Shown here piece after piece: positions 9,387-18,507 of a DNA stretch of 64,000 nt; within the stretch, counting starts at the first letter, position 1; each line of letters opens with the position of its first letter. A model generated the notes under the pieces. That model was given only the letters and a program-made list of their open reading frames with translations, did not search any database and was not told where the DNA came from. Both the position numbers and the translations under genes were made by a program. The stretch lies in the NCBI GenBank assembly GCA_041633555.1, contig JBFKFZ010000004.1:44663-108662 (forward strand). The letters run 5' to 3'. The stretch comes from JAHEAO01 sp041633555. Lineage in GTDB: Bacteria; Pseudomonadota; Alphaproteobacteria; Rhodobacterales; Rhodobacteraceae.

Positions 9387-9800
9387 GTGAGGCAATCGGT
9401 TGTGGATAAGGTGCATTTGCGCCTGACGGGCTTCTTTTCGGTCATTTCCCCTGATGGATCCAACCTCCGTCCATTGGGACAAGAGCCAGCAGCAATCTTG
9501 GCCTACCTAGCCTACCATCGGGGCAGGGAGAAGACCCGGGAGCGGCTGATCGATCTCTTCTGGTCGGATCGTGGTCAGAAACAGGGCAAAGACAGCCTGC
9601 GTCAGGCACTTTATTCAATCAGAGTAGCACTGGGCGGCTACGCCGACAGCCTCATTGAGGCCGGTCGCAATAGTGCTCTGATGAGGGCTCAGTCTACGAA
9701 TTTCGATCTCTGAAGCGACGAAGGTAGCGTCAATGAAACGCTGACCGGAACGTTCCTGGAAGACCTCGATTCTGTATCTCCGACCAATTGGCAGGCGGCT
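9387..9800 (+). pseudogene. Truncated SARP/BTAD-type transcriptional activator (remnant)
   Basis: From a GTG at 9387 the frame encodes an OmpR-type winged-helix domain as found at the N-terminus of SARP-family activators: VHLRLTGFFSVISPDGS, PAAILAYLAYHRGREKTRERL, DLFWSD, DSLRQALYSIRVALGG. A TGA at 9711-9713 ends the frame after FDL. Beyond it the same frame continues with SDEGSVNETLTGTFLEDLD, which resembles the next segment of such proteins before similarity fades. About 130 residues of a normally much longer protein remain, so I read this as a pseudogene. The exact start is uncertain (GTG 9378 is also in frame). Confidence 0.5.
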
Positions 9801-9819
9801 GATTTCAAATCGCCACATA

Positions 9820-9950
9820 TTGGAAGAGCCAATGGCATTTCCGCGCGAATTGATAAACGCGCCAGTAGCCAGTGTGAAGCTGAGAGGTCGGGAAGGACCA
9901 CTTGCTTTGCAAAAAAAGCGCGGTAAATGCTCCGGGTCTCTTTCGGGCCC
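9820..9950 (+). pseudogene. Possible C-terminal remnant of a class III adenylate cyclase
   Basis: In another plus-strand frame the peptide FPRELINAPVASVKLRGREG followed by PLAL resembles the last strands of class III nucleotide cyclases (a -LG-x-LRG-x-x-x-P- pattern). It lies just after the SARP remnant and has no catalytic core. The two fragments may be ends of one or two genes whose middle was deleted. Similarity is short, so this is tentative. Confidence 0.25.
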
Positions 9951-9969
9951 AATGCAGGCCCTAAGTGAA

Positions 9970-9991
9970 GGGGGCCGATCGCTCGGCCCCC
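9970..9991 (-). terminator. GC-rich hairpin after small exported protein gene
   Basis: A perfect 9-bp stem (GGGGGCCGA 9970-9978, TCGGCCCCC 9983-9991) with a 4-base loop lies 10 bases beyond the stop codon of the minus-strand gene at 10002. No T-run follows on the minus strand, so it may be a weak or factor-aided terminator. Confidence 0.45.
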
Positions 9992-10001
9992 CCGACTTGC
10001 C

Positions 10002-10289
10002 TTAGTCTGGCGCGTTGAACTGATCTGCGGCATCGTCCGCGCCCGCGGGGTGCATGAACTGCACGATCTCGGTCAGCGTGAGGGTGCCGCAATCCTCCTT
10101 GGAGATGCCAGCATGATATTCAAGCTGGGTACATCCTCGGTTGACCGAGATATTCGGTGCGACGCGCGTGACTTCAGGATAAAGCCCCGAACCGCCGCCC
10201 TCTCCTTGGGCGTTCTGCGCCTGCGCGATCGAGCCGGCCAGAACAAAAGCGAGGGCTGCGATCGAACCATAGAGTTTACTCATAGACAT
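10002..10289 (-). CDS. Small exported hypothetical protein
   Basis: A 95-aa protein with a clear Sec signal peptide (MSMSKLYGSIAALAFVLAG, then SIAQAQ as cleavage region). The mature part of about 70 residues has two cysteines (NRGCTQLEY and KEDCGTL) that could form one disulfide, plus a glycine-rich start. The start at 10289 is chosen because GGAGGA sits 7-8 bases upstream; an ATG seven codons earlier precedes this ribosome site. I recognise no domain. It is probably periplasmic. The gene stands alone. Confidence 0.7.
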   Translation of the reverse strand: MSMSKLYGSIAALAFVLAGSIAQAQNAQGEGGGSGLYPEVTRVAPNISVNRGCTQLEYHAGISKEDCGTLTLTEIVQFMHPAGADDAADQFNAPD

Positions 10290-10604
10290 GGTAACTTCCT
10301 CCAATTTCATTGGTGCCCGACCCGCATGGCTACCAAGTTACGGTTTCGTCTATTGGGTGTGCGGGTCGAAATCAGCATCGCGACAGCGCATGAACGGTGC
10401 GGGAAGTCAGCGTTAATCTGGCGTTAGAAATGCGGCAAACTGGCAGAATCACGCGAAAATGCGCCCGGATTGCTGCTCTGCGTGCCTTGACGCCCTGCCA
10501 TTCGCGGCCTCAGCGATAGTCCAATCGCGTCATCTGCCCGCCTGACCGGGTCGATTTAGTCGTCCGCTCAGGTCCGAGTCGTCGATGCCGCATTGGCCTC
10601 GATG

Positions 10605-13600
10605 TCAGGCCGGTTCAGGCAGCGCTGTGCTCAGCCGCTGATCGGATCGCCGGAAGAAGGCAAAGTAGAGAACCGGTGCCGCGATCAGCGTCAGTACGGA
10701 GGCAAAAGCCAGCCCGCCCATGATCGTTGCTGCCATGGACTTGAAGAACGAGTCGGTGAGCAACGGAAGCATCCCGAGGATTGTCGTCGCCGCGGCAAGA
10801 AAGACCGGACGCAGGCGCGAGGTCGAGGCTTCGACGACGGCTTCGTCCAGCGGCAATGCCGGTTTCGCCTCGCGGGTCAGATCGATCTCTTCGACAAGAA
10901 CGATGCCGTTCTTGATGAGCATCCCCGACAGCGAGAGCAGCCCGAGAAGCGCGGTGAACGTGAAGGGCAGGCCCGCCCCCAGCAGGGCAAGGCTTACCCC
11001 GTTGACCGCCATCGGCACCAGCAGCCAGATGATGATCGGCTGGCGCAGGGCATTGAACAAGAGGACCGAGATCAGCACCATGATGATCAGGCTGAACGGC
11101 AATTGCGCGGCCAGCGACGCCTGCGCGTCGGACGAGCTTTCAAGCTCGCCGCCCCACTCCATGAAATAGCCGTCCGGTATCGTCATGGATTCGATCGAGG
11201 CGCGGACCTCGGCCAGAACCTCGGTCGCGGTCATGCCGCGCGGAATGTCCGCGCCGACGGTGATCACGTTGGCGCGGTCCCGGCGGTGAACCAGCGTGTC
11301 CTGCGGCTCGAATACGAACCCGTCGATGACCTGCTGCATAGGCACGAAGCCGTTGCCGCTGTCAGAGTAGAGGACATGGTCCGTCAGGGCCATGCTGCCA
11401 TCCTGCGGTGCGCGCAGGACGATCGGGATCTGGCGTTCGCCTTCGCGAAATGTGCCGGCGGCAAGGCCTTCGGTCGCGAATTGCAGCGTCTGTGTTATCT
11501 GTGACCGGGAAATCCCGGCATCCTGGGCGCGGTTGTCGGCATAGACCGGGCGTAGAACCAGTTCCTTTTCCCGCCAATCGTGCCGCGGCGCGATGATGTT
11601 ATCGGATGCCGCACTCAGCCGCGCTATGGCCTCGTCCGCCAGATCGCGCATCACTGCCGGATCGCGGCCAGAGAACCGGACCTCGATCGGTGCCCCGCCA
11701 CCGGGCCCGAAGGCCAGACGCTTCACCCGGAACTCGCCCTGCGGAATGGCGGTCGCGGCGAATTCATCCAGCGCATCCATCTCGGCTTCGATCACGTCAA
11801 GCGAGCCTACACGCACGATCAAATGGCCGTAGCTGGGATTGGGGTCCTCGCTGTCATAGGTGAGCATGAAGCGTGACGCGCCCATGCCCGAGAAGGACGT
11901 CACCGCAACCACTTCGTCACGGCCGCCCAGCCAGTCTTCCAGCAGCTTCAGATCGGCCGAGGTCTGGTGGATCGCGGATCCCTGCGGCAGCTTGTAATGC
12001 GCGAAGTAAAGCGGCGTGTTGCTGTCGGGGAAGAACTGCTGCTTGATCTGGCCGAAGAGCGCATAACAGGCCGCCGTGCTGACGATCAGCAACAGGATCA
12101 CAAGCCAGCGCAGACGGAGGCAGGCCTTGAGAATGCCCGCATAGGTGCGAAAGAAAAAGCCGTCATAGCCACCGGCCGCGTCGCCACTGCCTCGCTGGAA
12201 GAAATAGTGCCCCAGCAAGGGCGTAACGGTGATTGCAAGCACCCAAGACAGAAGCAGTGAAATCGCGATGACGGCAAACAGCGAGAACAGGAACTCACCC
12301 GTTGCATCCGGGCTCAGGCCAATGCCGGCAAATGCCATGATCCCGATCACCGTCGCGCCAAGCAAGGGCACTTGTGTCTTGCTCGCGGTGTCCGACGAAG
12401 CCTCGCGCGCCGATTGCCCGCGCAGCATCGCGATCTGCATGCCTTCCGCGACCACGATGGCATTGTCGACCAGCATGCCCATGGCGATGATGAGGGCTCC
12501 AAGAGAAATCCGTTCCATCTCGATCGACGCCAGCGACATGAAGAAAAGCGTCCCGACGACGGTCAGAAGCAAGGTCGATCCCACGACGATCGCCGCCCGC
12601 CAACCCATGAACACGGCTAGGACCAGAACGACGATTGACACCGACATGGCCAGGTTCACCAGGAACGCGTTCGAAGCCTCGTCGACAACATTGTGCTGCT
12701 GGTAGATCGGCTGGATCGCCACGCCGAGCGGAATTACCTGCTTCAGTTCCTCCAGCCGGGCGTCCACGCGTTTGCCGATCTCGACGATGTTCTCCGTCGA
12801 AATCCCGGCGACGCCAAGCGTGAAGGCTTCCGCGCCATTGAAGCGAACGATCACGTTGGGCGACGCTTCCCGGGCGCGATAGACATTGGTGAAATCACCC
12901 AAGTTCACCACCTGCCCCCCGACGCCGACGGACAAGGAGGCGATCTCTGACATGCTGTCCGAGCCTTCCGGCCGCTGAACGAGCGTTCGTCCGGCAAAGG
13001 TCTGGATCTTGCCGCCATCGACAACCTCGTCCGCGCCGGCGATCGCCCCGAGTATTGCGGCCGGCGGGATCCCAAGCGTCGTGCTGAGCGCGAGTTCCGG
13101 CTCCACATAGATGGTCTCATTGGGCAGACCCGAGACTGCGACATTGGCCACGCCATCGACGGACAGCAACTCCCGCCTCAGAAAGGCCGCCAGTTCATTG
13201 ATTTCCAGATCAGAGTAACCCTGGGCGGTCACGGCAAAATAAAGCCCGTAGACGTCGCCAAAACTGTCGTTCACAAACGGTGCAGTTGTTCCGCTTGGCA
13301 TGCGCGCTTCGCTCACCCGGTTGCGGAGCTTGGTCCAGATTTCCGGCAGTTCGGTGCCGTCATATTCGTCTTTCATGTTGACGGTGATCCAGGACAGGCC
13401 CGGCTGGTTCATCGTCTGGATGTCCTTCACCTCGCCCATCTTCTGGATCTCGGACTCGATGGGTTCCGAAACCTCCAGCGCGACTTCCTCGGCGGAGGCG
13501 CCGGGATATTGTGTAACCACCACAGCCGTCTTGATCGTGAAGGCGGGATCTTCGAGCCGCCCGAGCGAGTAGAACCCCCAAATACCGCCAAGCAGACAGA

Positions 13601-13658
13601 TCAGCATGAGGATCCATGTGTAGATCGGGCGATCTATCGAGAAGCGCGCAATCTCCAT
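10605..13658 (-). CDS. RND efflux transporter, inner-membrane permease subunit
   Basis: A 1017-aa AcrB/HAE-type RND permease: proton-driven export of hydrophobic or amphiphilic compounds through a tripartite pump. It has one N-terminal membrane helix (PIYTWILMLICLLGG), a large porter loop, then a helix cluster near residues 335-480, the second loop and the final cluster from about 860. The proton-relay region reads IIAMGMLVDNAIVVAEG, with one Asp where AcrB has two adjacent Asp residues. This VDN variant occurs in other RND subfamilies. The adaptor gene lies 8 bases upstream in the same operon. No TolC-like outer-membrane gene and no regulator are adjacent. Substrate cannot be deduced. Confidence 0.92.
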   Translation of the reverse strand: MEIARFSIDRPIYTWILMLICLLGGIWGFYSLGRLEDPAFTIKTAVVVTQYPGASAEEVALEVSEPIESEIQKMGEVKDIQTMNQPGLSWITVNMKDEYDGTELPEIWTKLRNRVSEARMPSGTTAPFVNDSFGDVYGLYFAVTAQGYSDLEINELAAFLRRELLSVDGVANVAVSGLPNETIYVEPELALSTTLGIPPAAILGAIAGADEVVDGGKIQTFAGRTLVQRPEGSDSMSEIASLSVGVGGQVVNLGDFTNVYRAREASPNVIVRFNGAEAFTLGVAGISTENIVEIGKRVDARLEELKQVIPLGVAIQPIYQQHNVVDEASNAFLVNLAMSVSIVVLVLAVFMGWRAAIVVGSTLLLTVVGTLFFMSLASIEMERISLGALIIAMGMLVDNAIVVAEGMQIAMLRGQSAREASSDTASKTQVPLLGATVIGIMAFAGIGLSPDATGEFLFSLFAVIAISLLLSWVLAITVTPLLGHYFFQRGSGDAAGGYDGFFFRTYAGILKACLRLRWLVILLLIVSTAACYALFGQIKQQFFPDSNTPLYFAHYKLPQGSAIHQTSADLKLLEDWLGGRDEVVAVTSFSGMGASRFMLTYDSEDPNPSYGHLIVRVGSLDVIEAEMDALDEFAATAIPQGEFRVKRLAFGPGGGAPIEVRFSGRDPAVMRDLADEAIARLSAASDNIIAPRHDWREKELVLRPVYADNRAQDAGISRSQITQTLQFATEGLAAGTFREGERQIPIVLRAPQDGSMALTDHVLYSDSGNGFVPMQQVIDGFVFEPQDTLVHRRDRANVITVGADIPRGMTATEVLAEVRASIESMTIPDGYFMEWGGELESSSDAQASLAAQLPFSLIIMVLISVLLFNALRQPIIIWLLVPMAVNGVSLALLGAGLPFTFTALLGLLSLSGMLIKNGIVLVEEIDLTREAKPALPLDEAVVEASTSRLRPVFLAAATTILGMLPLLTDSFFKSMAATIMGGLAFASVLTLIAAPVLYFAFFRRSDQRLSTALPEPA

Positions 13659-13666
13659 GACAAGCC

Positions 13667-14707
13667 CTAGTTCCCAAAGCCGACGAAACGCCTGACGGTG
13701 GCGCCGTCCTCAAGCTCCCCGGCTCCGATGGCGACGAATTCCTGGTTCGGTTCGAGACCGGAGATCACTTCAACCTTGCCGTCGTCGGTCGGGGCGATCT
13801 CGATAATGGTTCTGGTCACGCTGCCCTCATCGGCCCCGACTGGCTCGAAGACCATGACGCTGGCGCTGTTATCATTGCCGATGACGACTGCAGAGGCCGG
13901 AACGACGATCCGAGATACACCCGTATTCAGCACCGCGGTCACCTTTGCCGAGGATCCAGGGAGGACCACGAGCTCGTCGGGCGGGCTCATACCAAGGGTG
14001 ATGCTGTAGGTTTGACCGACCTGTGCCGTTTCGGCGTTAAACTCCCGAATTTCAAGTGGATAAGTTCCGTCGTTAAAAGGAAATTCGGCATAGAGATCGA
14101 CGTCGGGGTCGCGCCCCGCACGTTGAAACAGGATCTCGGGTACGTTGATCTCGATGCGCAGATCGGACATGTCGTGCAGCCTCACGACCGGCGTGCCTGC
14201 CGCGACCGTCGAGAAGTTCGGAACCAGCCGCGCGGCTACAAGCGCCTCGAAGGGCGCATTCAGCGTGGCCTCGGAAAAGGCGCGCTCGGCATTGCGAACG
14301 GCAATCCCGGTCAATTCAACCTGCGTTGCAGCGTCTTCCACCGTGGTTTCGCTGACAGAACTTCCGGCCAGCTTCTCGTACCGTTCAAGTGTACGCCTGG
14401 CCTGATCGTTCTGGGCCTTGGCTTCTTCAAGCGCCAGTTCAAACGGCTCCTGATCGAGCTTCGCGACGAGATCACCGGAGGGTACCAATGTCCCTTCTTC
14501 GACCGGGAATTCGACGATCTGTCCACTGACCTGAAATGCAAAGTCGACCGTCTGCCGGGCGACTACCCGCCCGAAGAACACACGCTTCAGCCCGGTTTCC
14601 AATGCGAACACTTCCTCGATCTTGGCCAAAGGCGTCTGGGCCAGAATGACTGAGGGCAAGAAGGCGATTGCAGTGCAAGCCAAGAACCCGCGAACTAGCT
14701 TCTTCAA
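13667..14707 (-). CDS. RND efflux periplasmic adaptor (HlyD/MFP family)
   Basis: A 346-aa membrane-fusion protein linking the RND permease to the outer-membrane channel. After an N-terminal export signal (VRGFLACTAIAFLPSVILAQ) come a biotinyl-lipoyl-like half motif (VSGQIVEFPVEEGTLVPSGD), a helical hairpin (EEAKAQNDQARRTLERYEKL), the second lipoyl half (LNAPFEALVAARL), and beta-barrel and membrane-proximal domains. I prefer the TTG at 14707 as start because AGGAG lies about 9 bases upstream; a GTG at 14749 is in frame but has no ribosome site. First gene of a two-gene operon with the permease. Confidence 0.88.
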   Translation of the reverse strand: MKKLVRGFLACTAIAFLPSVILAQTPLAKIEEVFALETGLKRVFFGRVVARQTVDFAFQVSGQIVEFPVEEGTLVPSGDLVAKLDQEPFELALEEAKAQNDQARRTLERYEKLAGSSVSETTVEDAATQVELTGIAVRNAERAFSEATLNAPFEALVAARLVPNFSTVAAGTPVVRLHDMSDLRIEINVPEILFQRAGRDPDVDLYAEFPFNDGTYPLEIREFNAETAQVGQTYSITLGMSPPDELVVLPGSSAKVTAVLNTGVSRIVVPASAVVIGNDNSASVMVFEPVGADEGSVTRTIIEIAPTDDGKVEVISGLEPNQEFVAIGAGELEDGATVRRFVGFGN

Positions 14708-15092
14708 CTTCTTTTTCTCCTGTGTCTCAAGACTTCCGCCAACGAACACGGCGTTGTTAACGCTACCATCGGGTGTCGTGCAAGGACTGACTCCGGCATC
14801 GACAGGTCCGGTTTCAGGTTGTGGAAACTGCCTCTTGGGTCTCGAGTTGCCCTACGGCGGCCAATCTCTCAGTCAAAATCGAAACGAACAGGACACCGGT
14901 GCTCCACAGACAAAACGACGCCCCGCGGCCGTTCTTGCGCAGCCAGAACCATCGCCGCGCAATTCGCCTGCCGCTGGGGCATCCCGCGACGCGAGAAGCT
15001 GTTGGTGCCCTGCCAGCAGAACGATAATCGCATTGTAGATTACTTTGCTCCGGGTTAGGACGCGATCGCTCCATACCTGAAAGGGTTACTTG
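14708..15092. other. Divergent intergenic region between efflux operon and psd
   Basis: The space between the minus-strand adaptor gene and the plus-strand psd gene should contain both promoters. No coding frame on either strand looks real. I found no clear regulator binding site. Confidence 0.4.
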
Positions 15093-15785
15093 ATGCGGAT
15101 GCGAGATACGTTCCTTAAACCGATGCACCCGGAAGGGCGCCGGTTTGTCGCGATATTTGCCGCTATTGCCGTCCTGCTCTTTCTGCTCTCGCCGATCCTC
15201 GGCTGGATCGGCGTCGCCCTGACGGTCTGGTGTTACTACTTCTTTCGAGATCCCAAGCGCGTGACGCCGACGCGCGATGGCTTGATCGTCAGCCCGGCGG
15301 ACGGGATCGTCTCCCTGATCGAAACGGCTATTCCGCCACCCGAGCTCGGCATGTCTGCCGAGCCTTTGACCCGAGTCAGCGTGTTCATGAATGTCTTCAA
15401 CTGCCATGTGAACCGAGCGCCGATCGCCGGCAGGATCAAGGCCATTGCCTATCGCCCCGGCAAGTTCTTCAATGCCTCGTTGGACAAGGCCAGCGCAGAC
15501 AATGAGCGCAACAGTCTTTGCATCGAGATCGCCGACGGGCGCGAGGTTGCCGTTGTCCAGATCGCCGGTCTGGTCGCCCGTCGCATCGTTTGCTTCGTTG
15601 CCGATGGTCAGGCCGTCCAAACCGGAGAGCGCTTTGGCCTGATTCGCTTCGGGTCCCGATTGGACATCTACCTGCCGGACGGCGTGCAGCCGATGGTCGC
15701 CTTGGGTCAAACCATGATAGCAGGCGAAACGGTTGTGGCCGATCTTGCGTCAGGCGAACCCGCCCGCGCGACAAGGCCGAACTGA
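15093..15785 (+). CDS. psd: Phosphatidylserine decarboxylase (short, archaeal-type)
   Basis: A 230-aa pyruvoyl-dependent enzyme that converts phosphatidylserine to phosphatidylethanolamine at the inner membrane. Two hydrophobic segments lie at residues 20-50, followed by YYFFRDPKR and the core PADGIV. The VFMNVFNCHVNRAP block and the self-cleavage site IRFGSRLDIYLP are clear; the Ser after Gly becomes the pyruvoyl group. Length matches the short PSD class. The TTG directly before the ATG is also in frame; ATG 15093 is preferred. It is followed 3 bases later by pssA, so substrate-producing and substrate-consuming enzymes are co-transcribed. Confidence 0.94.
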   Translation: MRMRDTFLKPMHPEGRRFVAIFAAIAVLLFLLSPILGWIGVALTVWCYYFFRDPKRVTPTRDGLIVSPADGIVSLIETAIPPPELGMSAEPLTRVSVFMNVFNCHVNRAPIAGRIKAIAYRPGKFFNASLDKASADNERNSLCIEIADGREVAVVQIAGLVARRIVCFVADGQAVQTGERFGLIRFGSRLDIYLPDGVQPMVALGQTMIAGETVVADLASGEPARATRPN

Positions 15786-15788
15786 GCG

Positions 15789-16529
15789 ATGACGGACCCC
15801 ACCGCCGAAAAGCCGAATGCCCTGCCGATCATCCATCTTCTGCCCAACCTGCTGACGATTGCCGCGATCTGTGCCGGACTGACCGCAATACGCTTTGGTT
15901 ATCAGGGGGAGTTTGAAATGGCGGTCCGGCTGGTGCTTCTTGCGGGAATTCTGGATGGCATCGACGGGCGTCTCGCTCGATTGCTGCGCTGTCAAAGCTC
16001 CGTCGGCGCAGAGCTGGATTCGTTGGCCGACTTCGTCAATTTCGGCGTTGCGCCCGGCCTGATCCTGCATGCCTGGGCGCTGCAGGATTTTCGCGGTCTT
16101 GGCTGGATTGCCGTGCTTGCCTACGCGATCTGCTGCGTGATGCGCCTCGCCCGCTTCAATGTCAGCAGCCGGATGGAGGTCAAGGACGACAGCGACTTCT
16201 TTGTCGGCATCCCTTCCCCCGCCGGAGCCTTGCTGGCCATGCTGCCAATGTATGTGGCCTTCCTGTTTTCCGACAAGAGCCTGGCCCCGCCGGCCTTCAT
16301 CGCCGTCTATATATTCGCCATCGGGCTATTGATGATCAGCCGGGTCCCGACCTACGCCTTCAAGAATATCTCGGTCGATCGCGAGAACGCGAAATACTGG
16401 ATCTTGGGTGCTGTCCTTATCGCTTCCGCCCTGTTCATCTATCTCTGGGCGACGCTGGTCCTGATTGCGCTGGCCTATGTGGTCAGCCTGTTCGTTGCGA
16501 TCTGGGGCGCACGCAAACCCTTGGCCTGA
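15789..16529 (+). CDS. pssA: CDP-diacylglycerol-serine O-phosphatidyltransferase
   Basis: A 246-aa integral membrane enzyme that makes phosphatidylserine from CDP-diacylglycerol and serine. The CDP-alcohol phosphotransferase signature is complete: DGRLARLLRCQSSVGAELDS followed by LAD gives the D-G-x2-A-R-x8-G-x3-D-x3-D pattern. Around six further hydrophobic segments follow, as is typical of type II PssA. It lies 3 bases downstream of psd and forms a phosphatidylethanolamine synthesis operon with it. Confidence 0.95.
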   Translation: MTDPTAEKPNALPIIHLLPNLLTIAAICAGLTAIRFGYQGEFEMAVRLVLLAGILDGIDGRLARLLRCQSSVGAELDSLADFVNFGVAPGLILHAWALQDFRGLGWIAVLAYAICCVMRLARFNVSSRMEVKDDSDFFVGIPSPAGALLAMLPMYVAFLFSDKSLAPPAFIAVYIFAIGLLMISRVPTYAFKNISVDRENAKYWILGAVLIASALFIYLWATLVLIALAYVVSLFVAIWGARKPLA

Positions 16530-16590
16530 CGATGAACTGCCCTGCCTTGGGGTCTGTTCAACTCTTGCGGCCCGCGTCGTTACCTGCCGG

Positions 16591-17886
16591 TCAGCCGAGA
16601 TAGCCAAGCTGGCGAGGCAGGTACAGCACCAGGCCCGGCAGCAGGATCATGACGATCAGCGCCAGCACCAGCACCAGGAGGAACGGCAGTACTTCGCGGA
16701 TGATCTCTCCCAGCGGGATCCCTGTAACGGCGTTGATGACAAAAAGAAGGATGCCATAGGGCGGCGTGATCAGCCCGATCATGCAATTAACCACCGACAC
16801 CACGCCGAAATGCACGAGGTCAATGCCCAGTTCCCGGCAAGTGGGCAGGAAGAGCGGCAGGATCACCAGTATGATCGTGGTCGCGTCGAGCACGCAGCCC
16901 AGCAGCAATATCAGGACATTGACCCCAATCAGGAACAGGATCGGCGAAACGTCGAGACCCACCAGCGCGCTGGCCATTTGATTGGGGATGTTCTCCGAGG
17001 CGACGATGAAATTCAGGATCAGCGCGCCGCCGATCACCAGTCCGACCGCAGCCGAGGATCGGGCGCTTTCCACCAATATGCGGTAGAAGGCGCCGAGCGA
17101 AAGCGCGCGGTAGAAGACCGAGGCAAGGATCAGCGCATAGAATGCGGCAACGGCGGCAGCCTCGGTCGGTGTCGTGACGCCTCCGTAGATGCCGTAGAGC
17201 AGGATCGCGGGCATCAGCAGTGCCGGAAAGGCATTGACCGTCAGGGCCGGGATTTCGCGCAGCGGCACTGGTTCTTCGGTCAGGAATCCGCGCCGGTGCG
17301 AGATGAAAGTGTTCATCGCCATCAGCACTCCGCCCATGAAGATACCCGGCACGATGCCGCCCAGAAACAGGTAGCCGATCGAGGTGTTCGAGACGAGCGC
17401 GTATAGAACCATCGGGATCGACGGCGGGATGATCGGGCCGATCGTGGCCGAGGCGGCGGTGATCGCGGCGGCATATCCCCGGGTGTAGTGGCCCGACTTC
17501 GTCATCATGTCGATGATCACCTTGCCGATGCCCGCCGCATCGGCCACGGCAGAGCCGGACATGCCCGAAAAGATCAGCGATGCGACAACGTTCACATGCC
17601 CCATGCCGCCCTTGAAGCGCCCCACGAGACCGACGCAGAAGCGCAGCAGCCGGTCGCTTATGGTCCCTGCATTCATGATGTTGGCGGCAACAATGAAAAG
17701 CGGCACGGCCAGAAGAATGAAGCTTTGATAAAGCCCATCCATCAGCGATTTCCCGGCGATCCCAATGCTTTGCCCGCCAACGAAAAGATAGACGACGGCC
17801 GCCAGCAGGATCGAATAGGCGACCGGCGTGCCGATGCCCGCAAAGAAGAACAGCGCAAGCAAGCAAAGCGTGAATTCCAGGCTCAT
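16591..17886 (-). CDS. dctM: TRAP transporter large permease subunit (DctM)
   Basis: A 431-aa membrane protein with about a dozen hydrophobic segments, of the DctM family that moves an organic acid across the inner membrane using a sodium gradient. Motifs include LAVPLFIVAANIMNAG, FSGMSGSAVADAAGIG and ITPPYGILLFV, all hallmarks of the family. Its start overlaps the dctQ stop by 4 bases (ATGA), so the two are translationally coupled. It ends the dctPQM operon. Confidence 0.95.
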   Translation of the reverse strand: MSLEFTLCLLALFFFAGIGTPVAYSILLAAVVYLFVGGQSIGIAGKSLMDGLYQSFILLAVPLFIVAANIMNAGTISDRLLRFCVGLVGRFKGGMGHVNVVASLIFSGMSGSAVADAAGIGKVIIDMMTKSGHYTRGYAAAITAASATIGPIIPPSIPMVLYALVSNTSIGYLFLGGIVPGIFMGGVLMAMNTFISHRRGFLTEEPVPLREIPALTVNAFPALLMPAILLYGIYGGVTTPTEAAAVAAFYALILASVFYRALSLGAFYRILVESARSSAAVGLVIGGALILNFIVASENIPNQMASALVGLDVSPILFLIGVNVLILLLGCVLDATTIILVILPLFLPTCRELGIDLVHFGVVSVVNCMIGLITPPYGILLFVINAVTGIPLGEIIREVLPFLLVLVLALIVMILLPGLVLYLPRQLGYLG

Positions 17887-18479
17887 TCCTTGTCCGCCTT
17901 ATGGAATTCTGCGTCCTTTTCCTTGGCAAGTTCTTCGAAGTGATGGATATCGCTGTCGGCACCGAAGCGGTACGTCTGCAGCGCGCGCCAAGCGTAGCGC
18001 CCGGCGACGATCACCAGGAAGGCGATATAGATCGAATAGATGTCGCGCATCCGGATGCCAGAGCCGAAGATCGCGTCAAGCGTCGCGGTGCGCTTGAGCC
18101 TGAGGATGGCAAAGCGGCTCCAGGTCGGCTCGATCGAGACCAGAAGCCCGATGCAGATGGCGACCGCGCCGATGATCGCGAACCACTTGCGGACATTCGG
18201 GTTCACGGCTGTGTAGATGATGTCGAAGGTGACGTGATCGCGTTCGCGGACGATGAAGGAATTGCCCCAGAACACGATCCAGACCCACATCAGCAGGCAG
18301 AATTCCAGCGTCCAGCCATACAGGCTCGGGTCGAGGAACGGAAGGTAGCCGGGCAGCCATTCCAGCCGCGCGGTGTAGCGGATGGTGATCTGGATGATGA
18401 AAGTCGCGAACATGGCGGCCATCATCATGGCCGCCACGAATTCCGTCGCACGGGAGAACTGCAATTTGAGCCTGCTCAT
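17883..18479 (-). CDS. dctQ: TRAP transporter small permease subunit (DctQ)
   Basis: A 198-aa protein with four predicted membrane helices (including EFVAAMMMAAMFATFIIQIT and LLMWVWIVFWGNSFIVRERD), the architecture of DctQ small subunits that pair with DctM. It lies between dctP and dctM. The stretch FIVRERDHVTFDI is typical of the family. The charged C-terminal tail is cytoplasmic by prediction. Confidence 0.92.
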   Translation of the reverse strand: MSRLKLQFSRATEFVAAMMMAAMFATFIIQITIRYTARLEWLPGYLPFLDPSLYGWTLEFCLLMWVWIVFWGNSFIVRERDHVTFDIIYTAVNPNVRKWFAIIGAVAICIGLLVSIEPTWSRFAILRLKRTATLDAIFGSGIRMRDIYSIYIAFLVIVAGRYAWRALQTYRFGADSDIHHFEELAKEKDAEFHKADKE

Positions 18480-18507
18480 CTTGAGTTCTCCCTAAAGGAG
18501 GCTTTGC

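Noticed and set aside
10593..11504. 303-codon plus-strand open frame opposite the RND permease
   Set aside because: Lies wholly within the RND gene on the other strand; composition (Gln/Arg/Asp-rich) is that of a shadow.
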